Assembly: GCA_002394395.1 (NCBI GenBank) | Contig: DGTR01000005.1 | Location: 1-44,443 of the forward strand | Direction: 5' to 3' | DNA from: Bacteroidales bacterium UBA4331 | GTDB lineage: Bacteria; Bacteroidota; Bacteroidia; Bacteroidales; Paludibacteraceae | DNA: 44,443 nucleotides | Shown here: positions 37,726 through 44,443 of the stretch, piece by piece | Numbering within the stretch: the first letter of the stretch is position 1 | Layout: each line of letters opens with the position of its first letter | Program-made: the position numbers and the translations under genes | The notes under the pieces: generated by a model | The model's input: the letters and a program-made list of their open reading frames with translations, nothing else | Databases searched by the model: none | What the model was told of the DNA's origin: nothing

Positions 37726-39534
37726 ATGGATATCATTCATCTGTTACCGGATAGTGTAGCCAACCAGATCGCGGCAGGCGAGGTCATTCAACGGCCTGCG
37801 TCGTGCCTCAAAGAGTTGGTGGAGAACAGCCTGGACGCGGGAGCAACCCGTATTCAGGTCATCGTTCGTGATGCCGGTAGGACGTTGCTGCAGGTGATAG
37901 ATAACGGTATCGGCATGAGCGAGATGGACGCTCGTCTGGCTTTTGAACGCCACGCGACGAGTAAGATCCGCGAGGCGCAGGACTTGTTCTCTCTTCGGAC
38001 GATGGGTTTTCGCGGGGAAGCCTTACCGTCGATATGCGCGGTGTCGCAAGTGGAGATGATGACCCGCCGTGCGGAGGATGAGACCGGTACGCTGATAGAG
38101 ATACACGGCTCGGATGTCGTCCGTCAGGAGCCTTGTTCTTGTCCCGTAGGCACGAATATCAAGGTCTCCAACCTCTTTTTTAACGTCCCCGTCCGGCGTA
38201 AGTTCCTCAAGACCGACCAGACGGAGTTGCGCAATCTCCTGACGGAGTTCTACCATATCGTGTTGGTTTATCCGAAGGTGAACTTCACTTTTGTTCATAA
38301 CGACGAGATCCTGTTAGAACTGCCGGCCGGCACGGAGAAACAGCGCATCGAGGCGGTCTTCGGAAACCCCAAGCGGAACGCTTATACTTCAGCTTTCGTC
38401 GATGTGCATACAGAGACGGAGTTGGTCTCTATACGAGGGTTCGTCATCAAGCCGGAGAACGCGACGCGCAAGGCCGAGCAGTATTTCTTTGTGAACGGCC
38501 GGTACATGCGCCATCCGTACTTCCAGAAAGCCGTCATGACCGCTTATTCTGGCATGCTCACGGCGGACTATCAGCCTTCGTTCTTTATCTATTTCGATAT
38601 CTCTCCGGAGTCGATAGATGTGAATATCCACCCGACGAAGACGGAGATTAAGTTTGCAGACGAGCAGGCTATCTTCCAGATCCTGATGGCGGCGGTACGT
38701 GAGGCGCTGGGTAAGTTCACCTTGGCGCCGACGATCGATTTCGACACCCGTGGAGCGATCGATATCCCTGCGCCTGCGACGGACCGGGTCTCTCGTCCTC
38801 AGGTGGCCGTCGATCCGACGTATAACCCCTTCCACACGCGCGGCACGATCTACCCCGACAAGGCTCCGAAGAGTTGGGAGAGCCTGTATGAGGGAGTACG
38901 GTCAGACCGCTTCGCTGACGGACCGGCTACGCCTGACAGAGCACAGACCGCGGCTATGCCGCTGACAGAGATAGATAGCGGACCCCTCTGGCAGTATAAC
39001 GGCAAGTATATCTTCCTGCCGGGCGAAGAGGGGCTGACGATGATTCACCAGCACCGCGCGCATGTGACGATATTGTACCATCGGTTCCTGGACCAGATGG
39101 CTCACGCGCAAGGTGCGAGTCAGCAGTTACTCTTCCCCGAAGTGATCTCGCTCAGTCCTGACGAGATGGTGCTGGTCGGTCAGATAGCTGAGGAACTGCG
39201 GACGATAGGCTTTGAGTTAGAGCAATTATCGCCGGACAGCTACTCGATACAGGGCGTGCCGTCGCAGATCGCTGCTCAGTCACCTGTGCCGGTACTGCAG
39301 CAGATCCTCTCCTGCGTCCGTGAACGCGGTGCAGACACTCGTGCCGAATGGAGGGAGCAGATCGCGCTCTCGTTGGCGCAGAGCGCTGCGATACCTGTGG
39401 GTAAGAGCCTGAACGAGAAAGAGATGCGCGAGTTGGTCTCGTCTCTTATGCAAATTCCAACCCATCGCATCACTCCGGACGGCAAGACGGTTCTCGCGCT
39501 TTTGAGCAACGAGGAGATAGAAAAAAAATTCTAA
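37726..39534 (+). CDS. mutL: DNA mismatch repair protein MutL
   Basis: MutL couples MutS mismatch recognition to strand removal. The 602-residue protein has the GHKL ATPase motifs: LKELVENSLDAGATRIQV, VIDNGIGM, ERHATSKI, LRTMGFRGEALPSI and GTNIKVSNLFFNVPVRRKFLK. Then VSVDVNIHPTKTEIKFADE-type segment (IDVNIHPTKTEIKF) closes the N-terminal domain, with a variable linker at about 340-420. In the C-terminal domain the segment at about residue 438 reads MIHQHRAHVTILYHRFL where endonuclease MutLs have DQHAxxER; the first Asp and the Glu are missing. It ends SNEEIEKKF. The nucleotidase-like gene follows five bases later. Confidence 0.96.
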   Translation: MDIIHLLPDSVANQIAAGEVIQRPASCLKELVENSLDAGATRIQVIVRDAGRTLLQVIDNGIGMSEMDARLAFERHATSKIREAQDLFSLRTMGFRGEALPSICAVSQVEMMTRRAEDETGTLIEIHGSDVVRQEPCSCPVGTNIKVSNLFFNVPVRRKFLKTDQTELRNLLTEFYHIVLVYPKVNFTFVHNDEILLELPAGTEKQRIEAVFGNPKRNAYTSAFVDVHTETELVSIRGFVIKPENATRKAEQYFFVNGRYMRHPYFQKAVMTAYSGMLTADYQPSFFIYFDISPESIDVNIHPTKTEIKFADEQAIFQILMAAVREALGKFTLAPTIDFDTRGAIDIPAPATDRVSRPQVAVDPTYNPFHTRGTIYPDKAPKSWESLYEGVRSDRFADGPATPDRAQTAAMPLTEIDSGPLWQYNGKYIFLPGEEGLTMIHQHRAHVTILYHRFLDQMAHAQGASQQLLFPEVISLSPDEMVLVGQIAEELRTIGFELEQLSPDSYSIQGVPSQIAAQSPVPVLQQILSCVRERGADTRAEWREQIALSLAQSAAIPVGKSLNEKEMRELVSSLMQIPTHRITPDGKTVLALLSNEEIEKKF

Positions 39535-39539
39535 TTACT

Positions 39540-40373
39540 ATGAAACGAATTCTTTTGTACCTTGTACTTTGTCCTTTTGTCTTTTTGATAGCATGTACGC
39601 CGAAAGCGGATCACCTGACGATCCTGCATACGAATGATACGCACTCGCAGGTAGAACCCAAGGCTAACGGCCAAGGAGGTTACGCGCGGCGTATGGGGCT
39701 GATTGAACGGGAACGACAGGCGGATGAGAACCTGCTGTTGGTCGATGCCGGCGATTTCTGCCAGGGTACGCCGTACTTCAATTTCTACCACGGCCGGGTA
39801 GAGATCGATGCCATGAACCATATGGGCTACGACGCTGCGACCCTCGGCAATCATGAGTTTGATAATGGTCTGGATACTTTGGCGGCGGTGCTGGGGACCG
39901 CATCGTTTCCTATCGTATGCGCTAACTATGATTTCACCGGCACAGCGATGGAAGGTAAGACAAAGCCTTTCGTTATCGTCCGTAAAGGTGGGCTGAAGAT
40001 CGGCATCTTGGGTCTTGGTTGTGACCCGAAAGGTCTGATCTCTGATAAGAACTTCCTGCCGGCGAAGTACCTCGACCCGTATGCGTCTGCCCAGAAAGCT
40101 GTGGATGCCCTGCGGGCGGAAAAATGCGACATTGTCGTTTGTCTCAGTCACCTCGGTACGTATGGCAAGGCCGCAGAAGATGTCTGCGATGTGCAACTCG
40201 TCCAAAACACCCGCGGTATTGATGCCGTGATCGGTGGACATACCCATAAATTATATGATAATTTACGCATCGCTAATTTGGACGGAGATAGTGTTCCTGT
40301 ATGCCAAATGGGCAAGGCCGGAGGCTTTTTAGGTAAAATTGTGCTATATTTAGGTGACAAAATTGAAAAATAA
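39540..40373 (+). CDS. 5'-nucleotidase/UshA-like metallophosphatase lipoprotein
   Basis: A 277-residue lipoprotein (MKRILLYLVLCPFVFLIAC, Cys19). It carries the metallophosphatase domain of the UshA family: LTILHTNDTHSQVEP, LLLVDAGDFCQGTPY, DAATLGNHEFDNGLD and DAVIGGHTHKLY, all the metal ligands. It lacks the C-terminal substrate-binding domain of full UshA, as do the separate paired genes common in Bacteroidales, in which the other half is a distinct protein. It lies five bases after mutL and is probably cotranscribed; no terminator is obvious before the acpP promoter. Confidence 0.9.
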   Translation: MKRILLYLVLCPFVFLIACTPKADHLTILHTNDTHSQVEPKANGQGGYARRMGLIERERQADENLLLVDAGDFCQGTPYFNFYHGRVEIDAMNHMGYDAATLGNHEFDNGLDTLAAVLGTASFPIVCANYDFTGTAMEGKTKPFVIVRKGGLKIGILGLGCDPKGLISDKNFLPAKYLDPYASAQKAVDALRAEKCDIVVCLSHLGTYGKAAEDVCDVQLVQNTRGIDAVIGGHTHKLYDNLRIANLDGDSVPVCQMGKAGGFLGKIVLYLGDKIEK

Positions 40374-40384
40374 GGCAAAAAAAT

Positions 40385-40415
40385 TTGCATATTCGAGAAA
40401 AAAGCAGTAATTTTG
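40385..40415 (+). promoter_or_regulatory. Promoter of acpP-fabF
   Basis: TTG (40385-40387), a 20-base spacer and TAATTTTG (40408-40415). The leader of about 80 nt holds a small TTTCCG/CGGAAA hairpin near its start. Confidence 0.85.
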
Positions 40416-40501
40416 TGCCGTTTTTCCGAAATAGGCGGAAATAAAAGTGTACGAAATTTATTAAAAACACACAAAATAATAAAACTAAAACGTTTAGTAT
40501 T

Positions 40502-40741
40502 ATGGCAGAAATTGAAGCAAAAGTAAAAGCAATCATTGCTGATAAACTTGGTGTAGAAGAGTCTCAAATTACTAACGAGGCTAATTTCCAAACTGATCTG
40601 GGCGCTGATTCGCTGGACACCGTTGAGATGATTATGGAGTTTGAGAAGGAGTTCAACGTAGAGATTCCGGACGAGGACACCCAGAAGATTGCTACCGTAG
40701 GCGACGCGATCGCTTATGTTGAGAAGAAAGCTGGAAAGTAA
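40502..40741 (+). CDS. acpP: Acyl carrier protein
   Basis: Carries growing acyl chains in fatty-acid synthesis through a phosphopantetheine arm. The 79-residue acidic, four-helix protein has the attachment motif GADSLDTVEM with Ser37 as the modified residue. Its own promoter, strong codon bias and the downstream hairpin at 40763-40789 fit a protein made in much larger amounts than the following fabF product. Confidence 0.97.
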   Translation: MAEIEAKVKAIIADKLGVEESQITNEANFQTDLGADSLDTVEMIMEFEKEFNVEIPDEDTQKIATVGDAIAYVEKKAGK

Positions 40742-40762
40742 TTTTCTTTTCATCTGAGTTTG

Positions 40763-40789
40763 CGAGTTTACGGGAGTACTGTAAACTCG
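40763..40789 (+). terminator. Hairpin between acpP and fabF, probable attenuator
   Basis: CGAGTTTAC (40763-40771) pairs perfectly with GTAAACTCG (40781-40789) and is followed by a T-rich run with interruptions. It probably terminates part of the transcripts, so that acpP RNA exceeds fabF RNA. Confidence 0.65.
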
Positions 40790-40820
40790 TTATGCTTTTA
40801 TATATAGTCATACAGGATTT

Positions 40821-42080
40821 ATGCAACTAAAACGAGTAGTTATTACAGGTTTAGGCGCGCTTACGCCCGTGGGTAATTCGGCTCCGGAGACCTGGCAGGC
40901 CATGATAAACGGCGTGAGCGGAATAGCGCCTATCACGGCGTTTGATGCCACGAAGTTCAAGACCCATTTTGCGGGCGAAGTGAAGAATTTTGATCCCTCT
41001 CCTCTGATGGATCGCAAGGAAGCGCGCAAAATGGACCGGTACTCTCAGTTCTCCGTGTGGGTGGCGAACGAAGCGCTTCAGGACAGCGGGTTGGATCTCG
41101 ACAAAGAGGACCGCAGCCGTGTCGGCGTGGTTTGGGGTAGCGGCATGGGCGGTCTGCAATCTACCGAAGAGGAGATCATCGATTTCGCCAAAGGTGACGG
41201 TGTACCCCGTTTCAATCCCTTCATGATTCCGAAGGCGATCCCATCTATCGCAGCAGGTCAGATATCCATCCGTTTCGGCCTGGGTGGCCCGAGTTTCTCG
41301 GTCAGCACCGCCTGCTCGTCTTCGTCACACGCGGTAGGTTCGGCATTTGACCAGATCCGTCTGGGGCATGCCGATGTGCTGCTGACCGGTGGTGCAGACG
41401 CCGATGTGACCTATACGGGTATCGGCGGCTTCAACTCGCTGCACGCGCTCTCGACCAATAACGAGCAGGCAACGACCGCCAGTCGGCCGTTCTCCAAGTC
41501 CCGCGACGGATTCGTCTTAGGCGAAGGAGCTGCCTGTCTGATCCTGGAGGACTACGAGCATGCCAAGGCACGCGGAGCGAAGATCTACGCAGAGATAGTA
41601 GGCGAAGGAATGACCTCCGATGCGTATCATATGACTGCTCCCGATCCTGAGGGTAAAGGGGCGGAGCGCGTGATGCGTCTGGCGCTGAAGGATGCCGGAC
41701 TGCAACCCGAGCAGATCGATTTTATCAATACGCACGGCACATCGACTCCTCTGGGCGACGTGACGGAGGTGAAGGCCATCCAGCGCGTCTTCGGCGAGCA
41801 TGTGTACGACATGAACCTCGATTCGACCAAATCCATGACCGGTCACCTCATCGGTGCTACAGGCGCCGTGGAGGCAATCGCTTGCGTCATGGCGCTCAAG
41901 GACGGCATCATCCCGCCGACCATCAACCATGACCCCGACGACGAGGACGAGAACATCGACTATCGTATTAACTTTACCTTTGGTAAAGCCCAGAAACGCG
42001 ATATCAAGTATGCGCTGAGCAACACCTTCGGTTTCGGCGGCCATAACGCCTGCCTGGTGTTTAAGAAATGGGAAGAATAA
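40821..42080 (+). CDS. fabF: Beta-ketoacyl-ACP synthase II
   Basis: Elongates acyl-ACP with malonyl-ACP in type II fatty-acid synthesis. The 419-residue thiolase-fold enzyme has catalytic Cys165 in STACSSSSHAV, His305 in NTHGTSTPLGD and His342 in KSMTGHLIGATGAVE, with the GFGGHN C-terminal motif. Start MQLKRVVITGLGALTPVG is the family norm. It follows acpP after 79 bases containing the attenuator hairpin. In many Bacteroidetes rnc follows fabF; here a small winged-helix gene and asd follow instead. Confidence 0.97.
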   Translation: MQLKRVVITGLGALTPVGNSAPETWQAMINGVSGIAPITAFDATKFKTHFAGEVKNFDPSPLMDRKEARKMDRYSQFSVWVANEALQDSGLDLDKEDRSRVGVVWGSGMGGLQSTEEEIIDFAKGDGVPRFNPFMIPKAIPSIAAGQISIRFGLGGPSFSVSTACSSSSHAVGSAFDQIRLGHADVLLTGGADADVTYTGIGGFNSLHALSTNNEQATTASRPFSKSRDGFVLGEGAACLILEDYEHAKARGAKIYAEIVGEGMTSDAYHMTAPDPEGKGAERVMRLALKDAGLQPEQIDFINTHGTSTPLGDVTEVKAIQRVFGEHVYDMNLDSTKSMTGHLIGATGAVEAIACVMALKDGIIPPTINHDPDDEDENIDYRINFTFGKAQKRDIKYALSNTFGFGGHNACLVFKKWEE

Positions 42081-42136
42081 CAGGGAAGGGACCCCTTGAT
42101 TGTCCTCTGTATTAGTCACTAAAAAATTAAGGTCTT

Positions 42137-42331
42137 ATGATTACGAAAATTGGCGAAAACGCAGGCCTCGTATGGGGCGCATTGCAGAACGGTGCACAGG
42201 GTCTGAAAGCACTGAAGAAAGCTACCAAGCTGAAGAACGATGAGCTCTTCTTGGCTTTGGGATGGCTGGCTCGCGAAGGCAAACTGACCTTCGAGGAGAA
42301 AGAGGCAGACCTCTTTGTTGCACTGGCTTAA
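42137..42331 (+). CDS. Winged helix-turn-helix protein, DUF2582 family
   Basis: A 64-residue protein (MITKIGENAGLVWGALQNG...). The helix, ATKLKNDELFLALGWLAREGK helix-turn-helix and KLTFEEKEADLFVAL wing match the small DUF2582 winged-helix family found in Bacteroidetes and archaea. Function is unknown; it could be a compact DNA-binding regulator, but helices of this type are not always DNA-binding. It sits 56 bases after fabF and two bases before asd. Confidence 0.8.
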   Translation: MITKIGENAGLVWGALQNGAQGLKALKKATKLKNDELFLALGWLAREGKLTFEEKEADLFVALA

Positions 42332-42333
42332 GT

Positions 42334-43341
42334 ATGGTTATTGCAATCGTAGGCGCCTCGGGCGCTGTCGGACAGGAACTGTTAGCTGTGCTCGCACAGC
42401 GGCAGTTTCCTCTCTCCGAACTGCGACTTTTTGGTTCGGAGCGAAGTGCCGGCAAGAAATATCTTTTTTGTGGCAAAGAGTACGAAGTACAACTGCTACA
42501 AGATAACGACGCTTTCAAGGGCGTCGATATTGCGTTTGTCTCCGCGGGTGCAGGCGTGTCACGTACGTATGCGGGCACCATCACCCGTTACGGAGCCATC
42601 ATGATAGATAACTCCTCTGCTTTTCGTATGGACGACGATGTGCCTCTGGTGGTGCCGGAGGTGAACGCCGCGGACGCCTTGGTAAGGCCGCGGAATATCA
42701 TCGCTAACCCAAACTGTACGACGATTCAGATGGTTGTGGCATTGCAGGCCATCGAGCGTCTGAGTCATATCCGCCGCGTGCATGTATCGACCTATCAGGC
42801 GGCTTCCGGTGCAGGCGCACAGGCGATGAAGGAGTTACAAAACCAGTACCGCCAGCTCCTCAACGGCGAGGAGCCGACGGTCGAGAAGTTTGCATATCAG
42901 TTAGCCTATAACGTCATCCCTCATATCGATGTCTTCACCGACAACGGCTATACCAAGGAGGAGATGAAGATGCATAACGAGACGCGTAAGATCATGCATT
43001 CGGACGTGAAAGTCAGCGCTACCTGCGTCCGCGTGCCGTCGCTCAGGGCGCATAGCGAGAGCGTCTGGGTAGAGACCGAGCGGCCTATCTCCGTAGAGGA
43101 AGCCAAAGCGGCATTCGCAAAGGCGGAAGGATGCGTGCTAATGGATGAGCCGGAGAAGAAGATCTACCCGATGCCGTTGTTCTTGAGCGGCAAGGATGAG
43201 GTCTTCATCGGCCGTGTACGCAAGGACCTCACGGACGAGAACGGACTGAGTTTCTGGTGCGTCAGCGACCAGATCCGCAAGGGCGCCGCCCTCAATGCCG
43301 TCCAGATAGCGGAGTACCTCAATGGCCAAATGGCTAAATAA
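42334..43341 (+). CDS. asd: Aspartate-semialdehyde dehydrogenase
   Basis: Reduces aspartyl phosphate to the semialdehyde on the way to lysine/diaminopimelate, threonine and methionine. From ATG 42334 it has 335 residues; the longer frame overlapping the winged-helix gene is rejected. Motifs are IVGASGAVGQELL (NADP-binding), NPNCTTIQM with catalytic Cys128, SGAGAQAMKEL and RVPSLRAHSESVWVE. The last codons (NGQMAK) fall at the start of the microrepeat that bridges to the U32 gene. Confidence 0.95.
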   Translation: MVIAIVGASGAVGQELLAVLAQRQFPLSELRLFGSERSAGKKYLFCGKEYEVQLLQDNDAFKGVDIAFVSAGAGVSRTYAGTITRYGAIMIDNSSAFRMDDDVPLVVPEVNAADALVRPRNIIANPNCTTIQMVVALQAIERLSHIRRVHVSTYQAASGAGAQAMKELQNQYRQLLNGEEPTVEKFAYQLAYNVIPHIDVFTDNGYTKEEMKMHNETRKIMHSDVKVSATCVRVPSLRAHSESVWVETERPISVEEAKAAFAKAEGCVLMDEPEKKIYPMPLFLSGKDEVFIGRVRKDLTDENGLSFWCVSDQIRKGAALNAVQIAEYLNGQMAK

Positions 43342-43378
43342 ATGACCAAATGGTAAATGATCAAATGGTAAATATCAT
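43321..43378. repeat. CAAATGG microrepeat bridging asd and the U32 gene
   Basis: Four CAAATGG cores occur within 45 bases, three of them continuing as TAAAT. The array ends asd and supplies three successive in-frame ATG codons for the next gene. Confidence 0.85.
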
Positions 43379-44443
43379 GGCCCCCGTTGGGTGCTGGGAG
43401 TCTTTGGCTGCGGCGATACATGCCGGGGCTACCTCGGTCTATTTCGGCATCGAGCACCTGAACATGCGTGCTCGCAGTTCGGTTAATTTCACGACGGAGG
43501 ACCTGCATACGATCGTTGCTACCTGCCGCGAGGCGGGCGTGAAGACCTACCTGACGCTCAACACAGTCATGTACCCCGAGGACCTGCCCTTGATGCGGGA
43601 GATAGTGGATCATGCCAAGGCCGCCGGTCTCGATGCCATCATCGCATCGGACATCGCCGTCATGGAGTATGCCGTGAGTCAAGGCGTGGAGGTGCACCTA
43701 TCTACCCAACTCAATATAGCTAACACTGCCGCCCTGCGGTTCTACGCACGTTTTGCGGACGTCGTCGTCCTGGCGAGGGAGCTAAACATGGAGCAGGTGG
43801 CATCGATCCACCGGGACATCGTGGAGCAGCAGATCAAAGGCCCTAAAGGCGAACTGCTGCGCATCGAGATGTTCTGCCATGGCGCGCTTTGCATGGCGGT
43901 TAGCGGTAAATGTTACCTGAGTCTCAATAACTACGGCCTCTCGGCGAACCGCGGTGCCTGTGTACAGGTCTGCCGCCGAGGTTATACGGTCAAAGACAAG
44001 TCCTCTGATCTGGAGCTCGATATAGACAACCAGTATATCATGTCCCCGAAGGACCTCAAGACCATCGGTTTTCTCAATAAGATGCTGGACGCGGGTGTTC
44101 GGGTGCTGAAGATCGAAGGTCGTGCCCGCGGGGCGGAGTACGTCGATACGGTCGTGCGGTGCTATAAGGAAGCCGTGGAGGCTTGGCAGGCAGGCGAGTA
44201 TGCCGATAATGCGGTTATCGAACCGAAGATAGCCGCTTGGGACGAACGGCTCAGCCGGGTTTTCAATCGCGGGTTCTGGGACGGTTACTACCAGGGTCAG
44301 CGGCTCGGCGAGTGGACTCATGAGTACGGCAATAAGGCGACGCGGAAGAAGATCTACGCCGGTAAGTGTACCAATTTCTTCAAGAACCTCTCTGTGGCGG
44401 AGTTCCTCGTGGAGGCAGTTCCGCAGGTCGAGGAAGGACAACC
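43365..44443 (+). CDS. Peptidase U32 family protein, 3' end outside window
   Basis: An open frame to the window edge (about 359 codons seen). MVNIMAPVGCWESLAAAIHAGATSVYFG is the usual U32 opening, and the family signature EMFCHGALCMAVSGKCYLS is intact, with a further Cys pair in SANRGACVQVCRRGY. Relatives include the tRNA hydroxylation factors TrhP/YegQ and RlhA; those cysteines hold a metal or Fe-S site. Which U32 subgroup it belongs to cannot be fixed without the C-terminus. In-frame ATGs at 43350, 43365 and 43377 all come from the microrepeat; 43365 is chosen because it leaves the shortest extension while keeping a Val-Asn-Ile strand. Confidence 0.9.
   Translation, partial: MVNIMAPVGCWESLAAAIHAGATSVYFGIEHLNMRARSSVNFTTEDLHTIVATCREAGVKTYLTLNTVMYPEDLPLMREIVDHAKAAGLDAIIASDIAVMEYAVSQGVEVHLSTQLNIANTAALRFYARFADVVVLARELNMEQVASIHRDIVEQQIKGPKGELLRIEMFCHGALCMAVSGKCYLSLNNYGLSANRGACVQVCRRGYTVKDKSSDLELDIDNQYIMSPKDLKTIGFLNKMLDAGVRVLKIEGRARGAEYVDTVVRCYKEAVEAWQAGEYADNAVIEPKIAAWDERLSRVFNRGFWDGYYQGQRLGEWTHEYGNKATRKKIYAGKCTNFFKNLSVAEFLVEAVPQVEEGQ

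Overview
This window looks like chromosomal DNA from an uncultured anaerobic Bacteroidales bacterium. The evidence is gene content (BspA-like repeat protein with a sorting-type C-terminus, CotH lipoprotein, SurA/OstA envelope genes, a fused NfnAB-type flavoprotein) and the promoters. Nearly every transcription unit is preceded by the Bacteroidetes pattern TTG, a 20-base spacer, then TAnnTTTG, and Shine-Dalgarno sites are mostly absent. Stops include TGA, so the standard bacterial code applies. Most of the window is ordinary core genome; the accessory material lies at about 8.9-18.7 kb.

Layout. 1-288: a minus-strand tRNA-Glu(TTC) with its own promoter and a long structured leader. 306-8832: a minus-strand run reading lipoprotein, surA, ostA-like, outer-membrane barrel, dnaG, radical SAM, glycosyltransferase (outer-membrane biogenesis plus primase). 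8850-9860: a gene-poor stretch with a probable small RNA, several perfect palindromes, a possible 34-codon leader ORF and a tiny HTH-like gene. 9944-15400: one very large BspA-type leucine-rich-repeat surface protein. 15480-18670: two unrelated-looking AAA ATPases (DUF4143 type) facing each other, in a nest of repeats. 18698-20473: a TPR/transmembrane/AraC regulator whose apparent signal peptide carries an in-frame TGA. 20863-25983: uridine kinase, a split chromate transporter, a PcrA/UvrD helicase and aroB. 25995-35083: a tightly packed minus-strand set reading SRPBCC protein, psd, deoC, NfnAB fusion, dacB, birA, CotH lipoprotein, rfbB. 35143-44443: two lipoproteins (one OmpA/TPR), mutL, a 5'-nucleotidase-like lipoprotein, acpP-fabF, a small winged-helix gene, asd and the start of a U32 peptidase family gene running off the window.

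The most unusual feature is the density of small repeats that sit both between genes and in frame inside essential genes. They include GC-rich palindromes in aroB, the chromate transporter and uvrD; a CTAG-headed nonamer repeat found in intergenic copies and inside uvrD; 7-bp and 11-bp tandem repeats in a glycosyltransferase and in the NfnAB fusion; and TACCATTT-type microrepeats. There is also a pair of nearly identical interleaved divergent promoters (8851-8898 and 24851-24898). I found no CRISPR array, no intact transposase, and no clear defence or secondary-metabolite cluster. The repeat-flanked ATPase pair is the nearest thing to an undescribed system, and its function cannot be read from the sequence.
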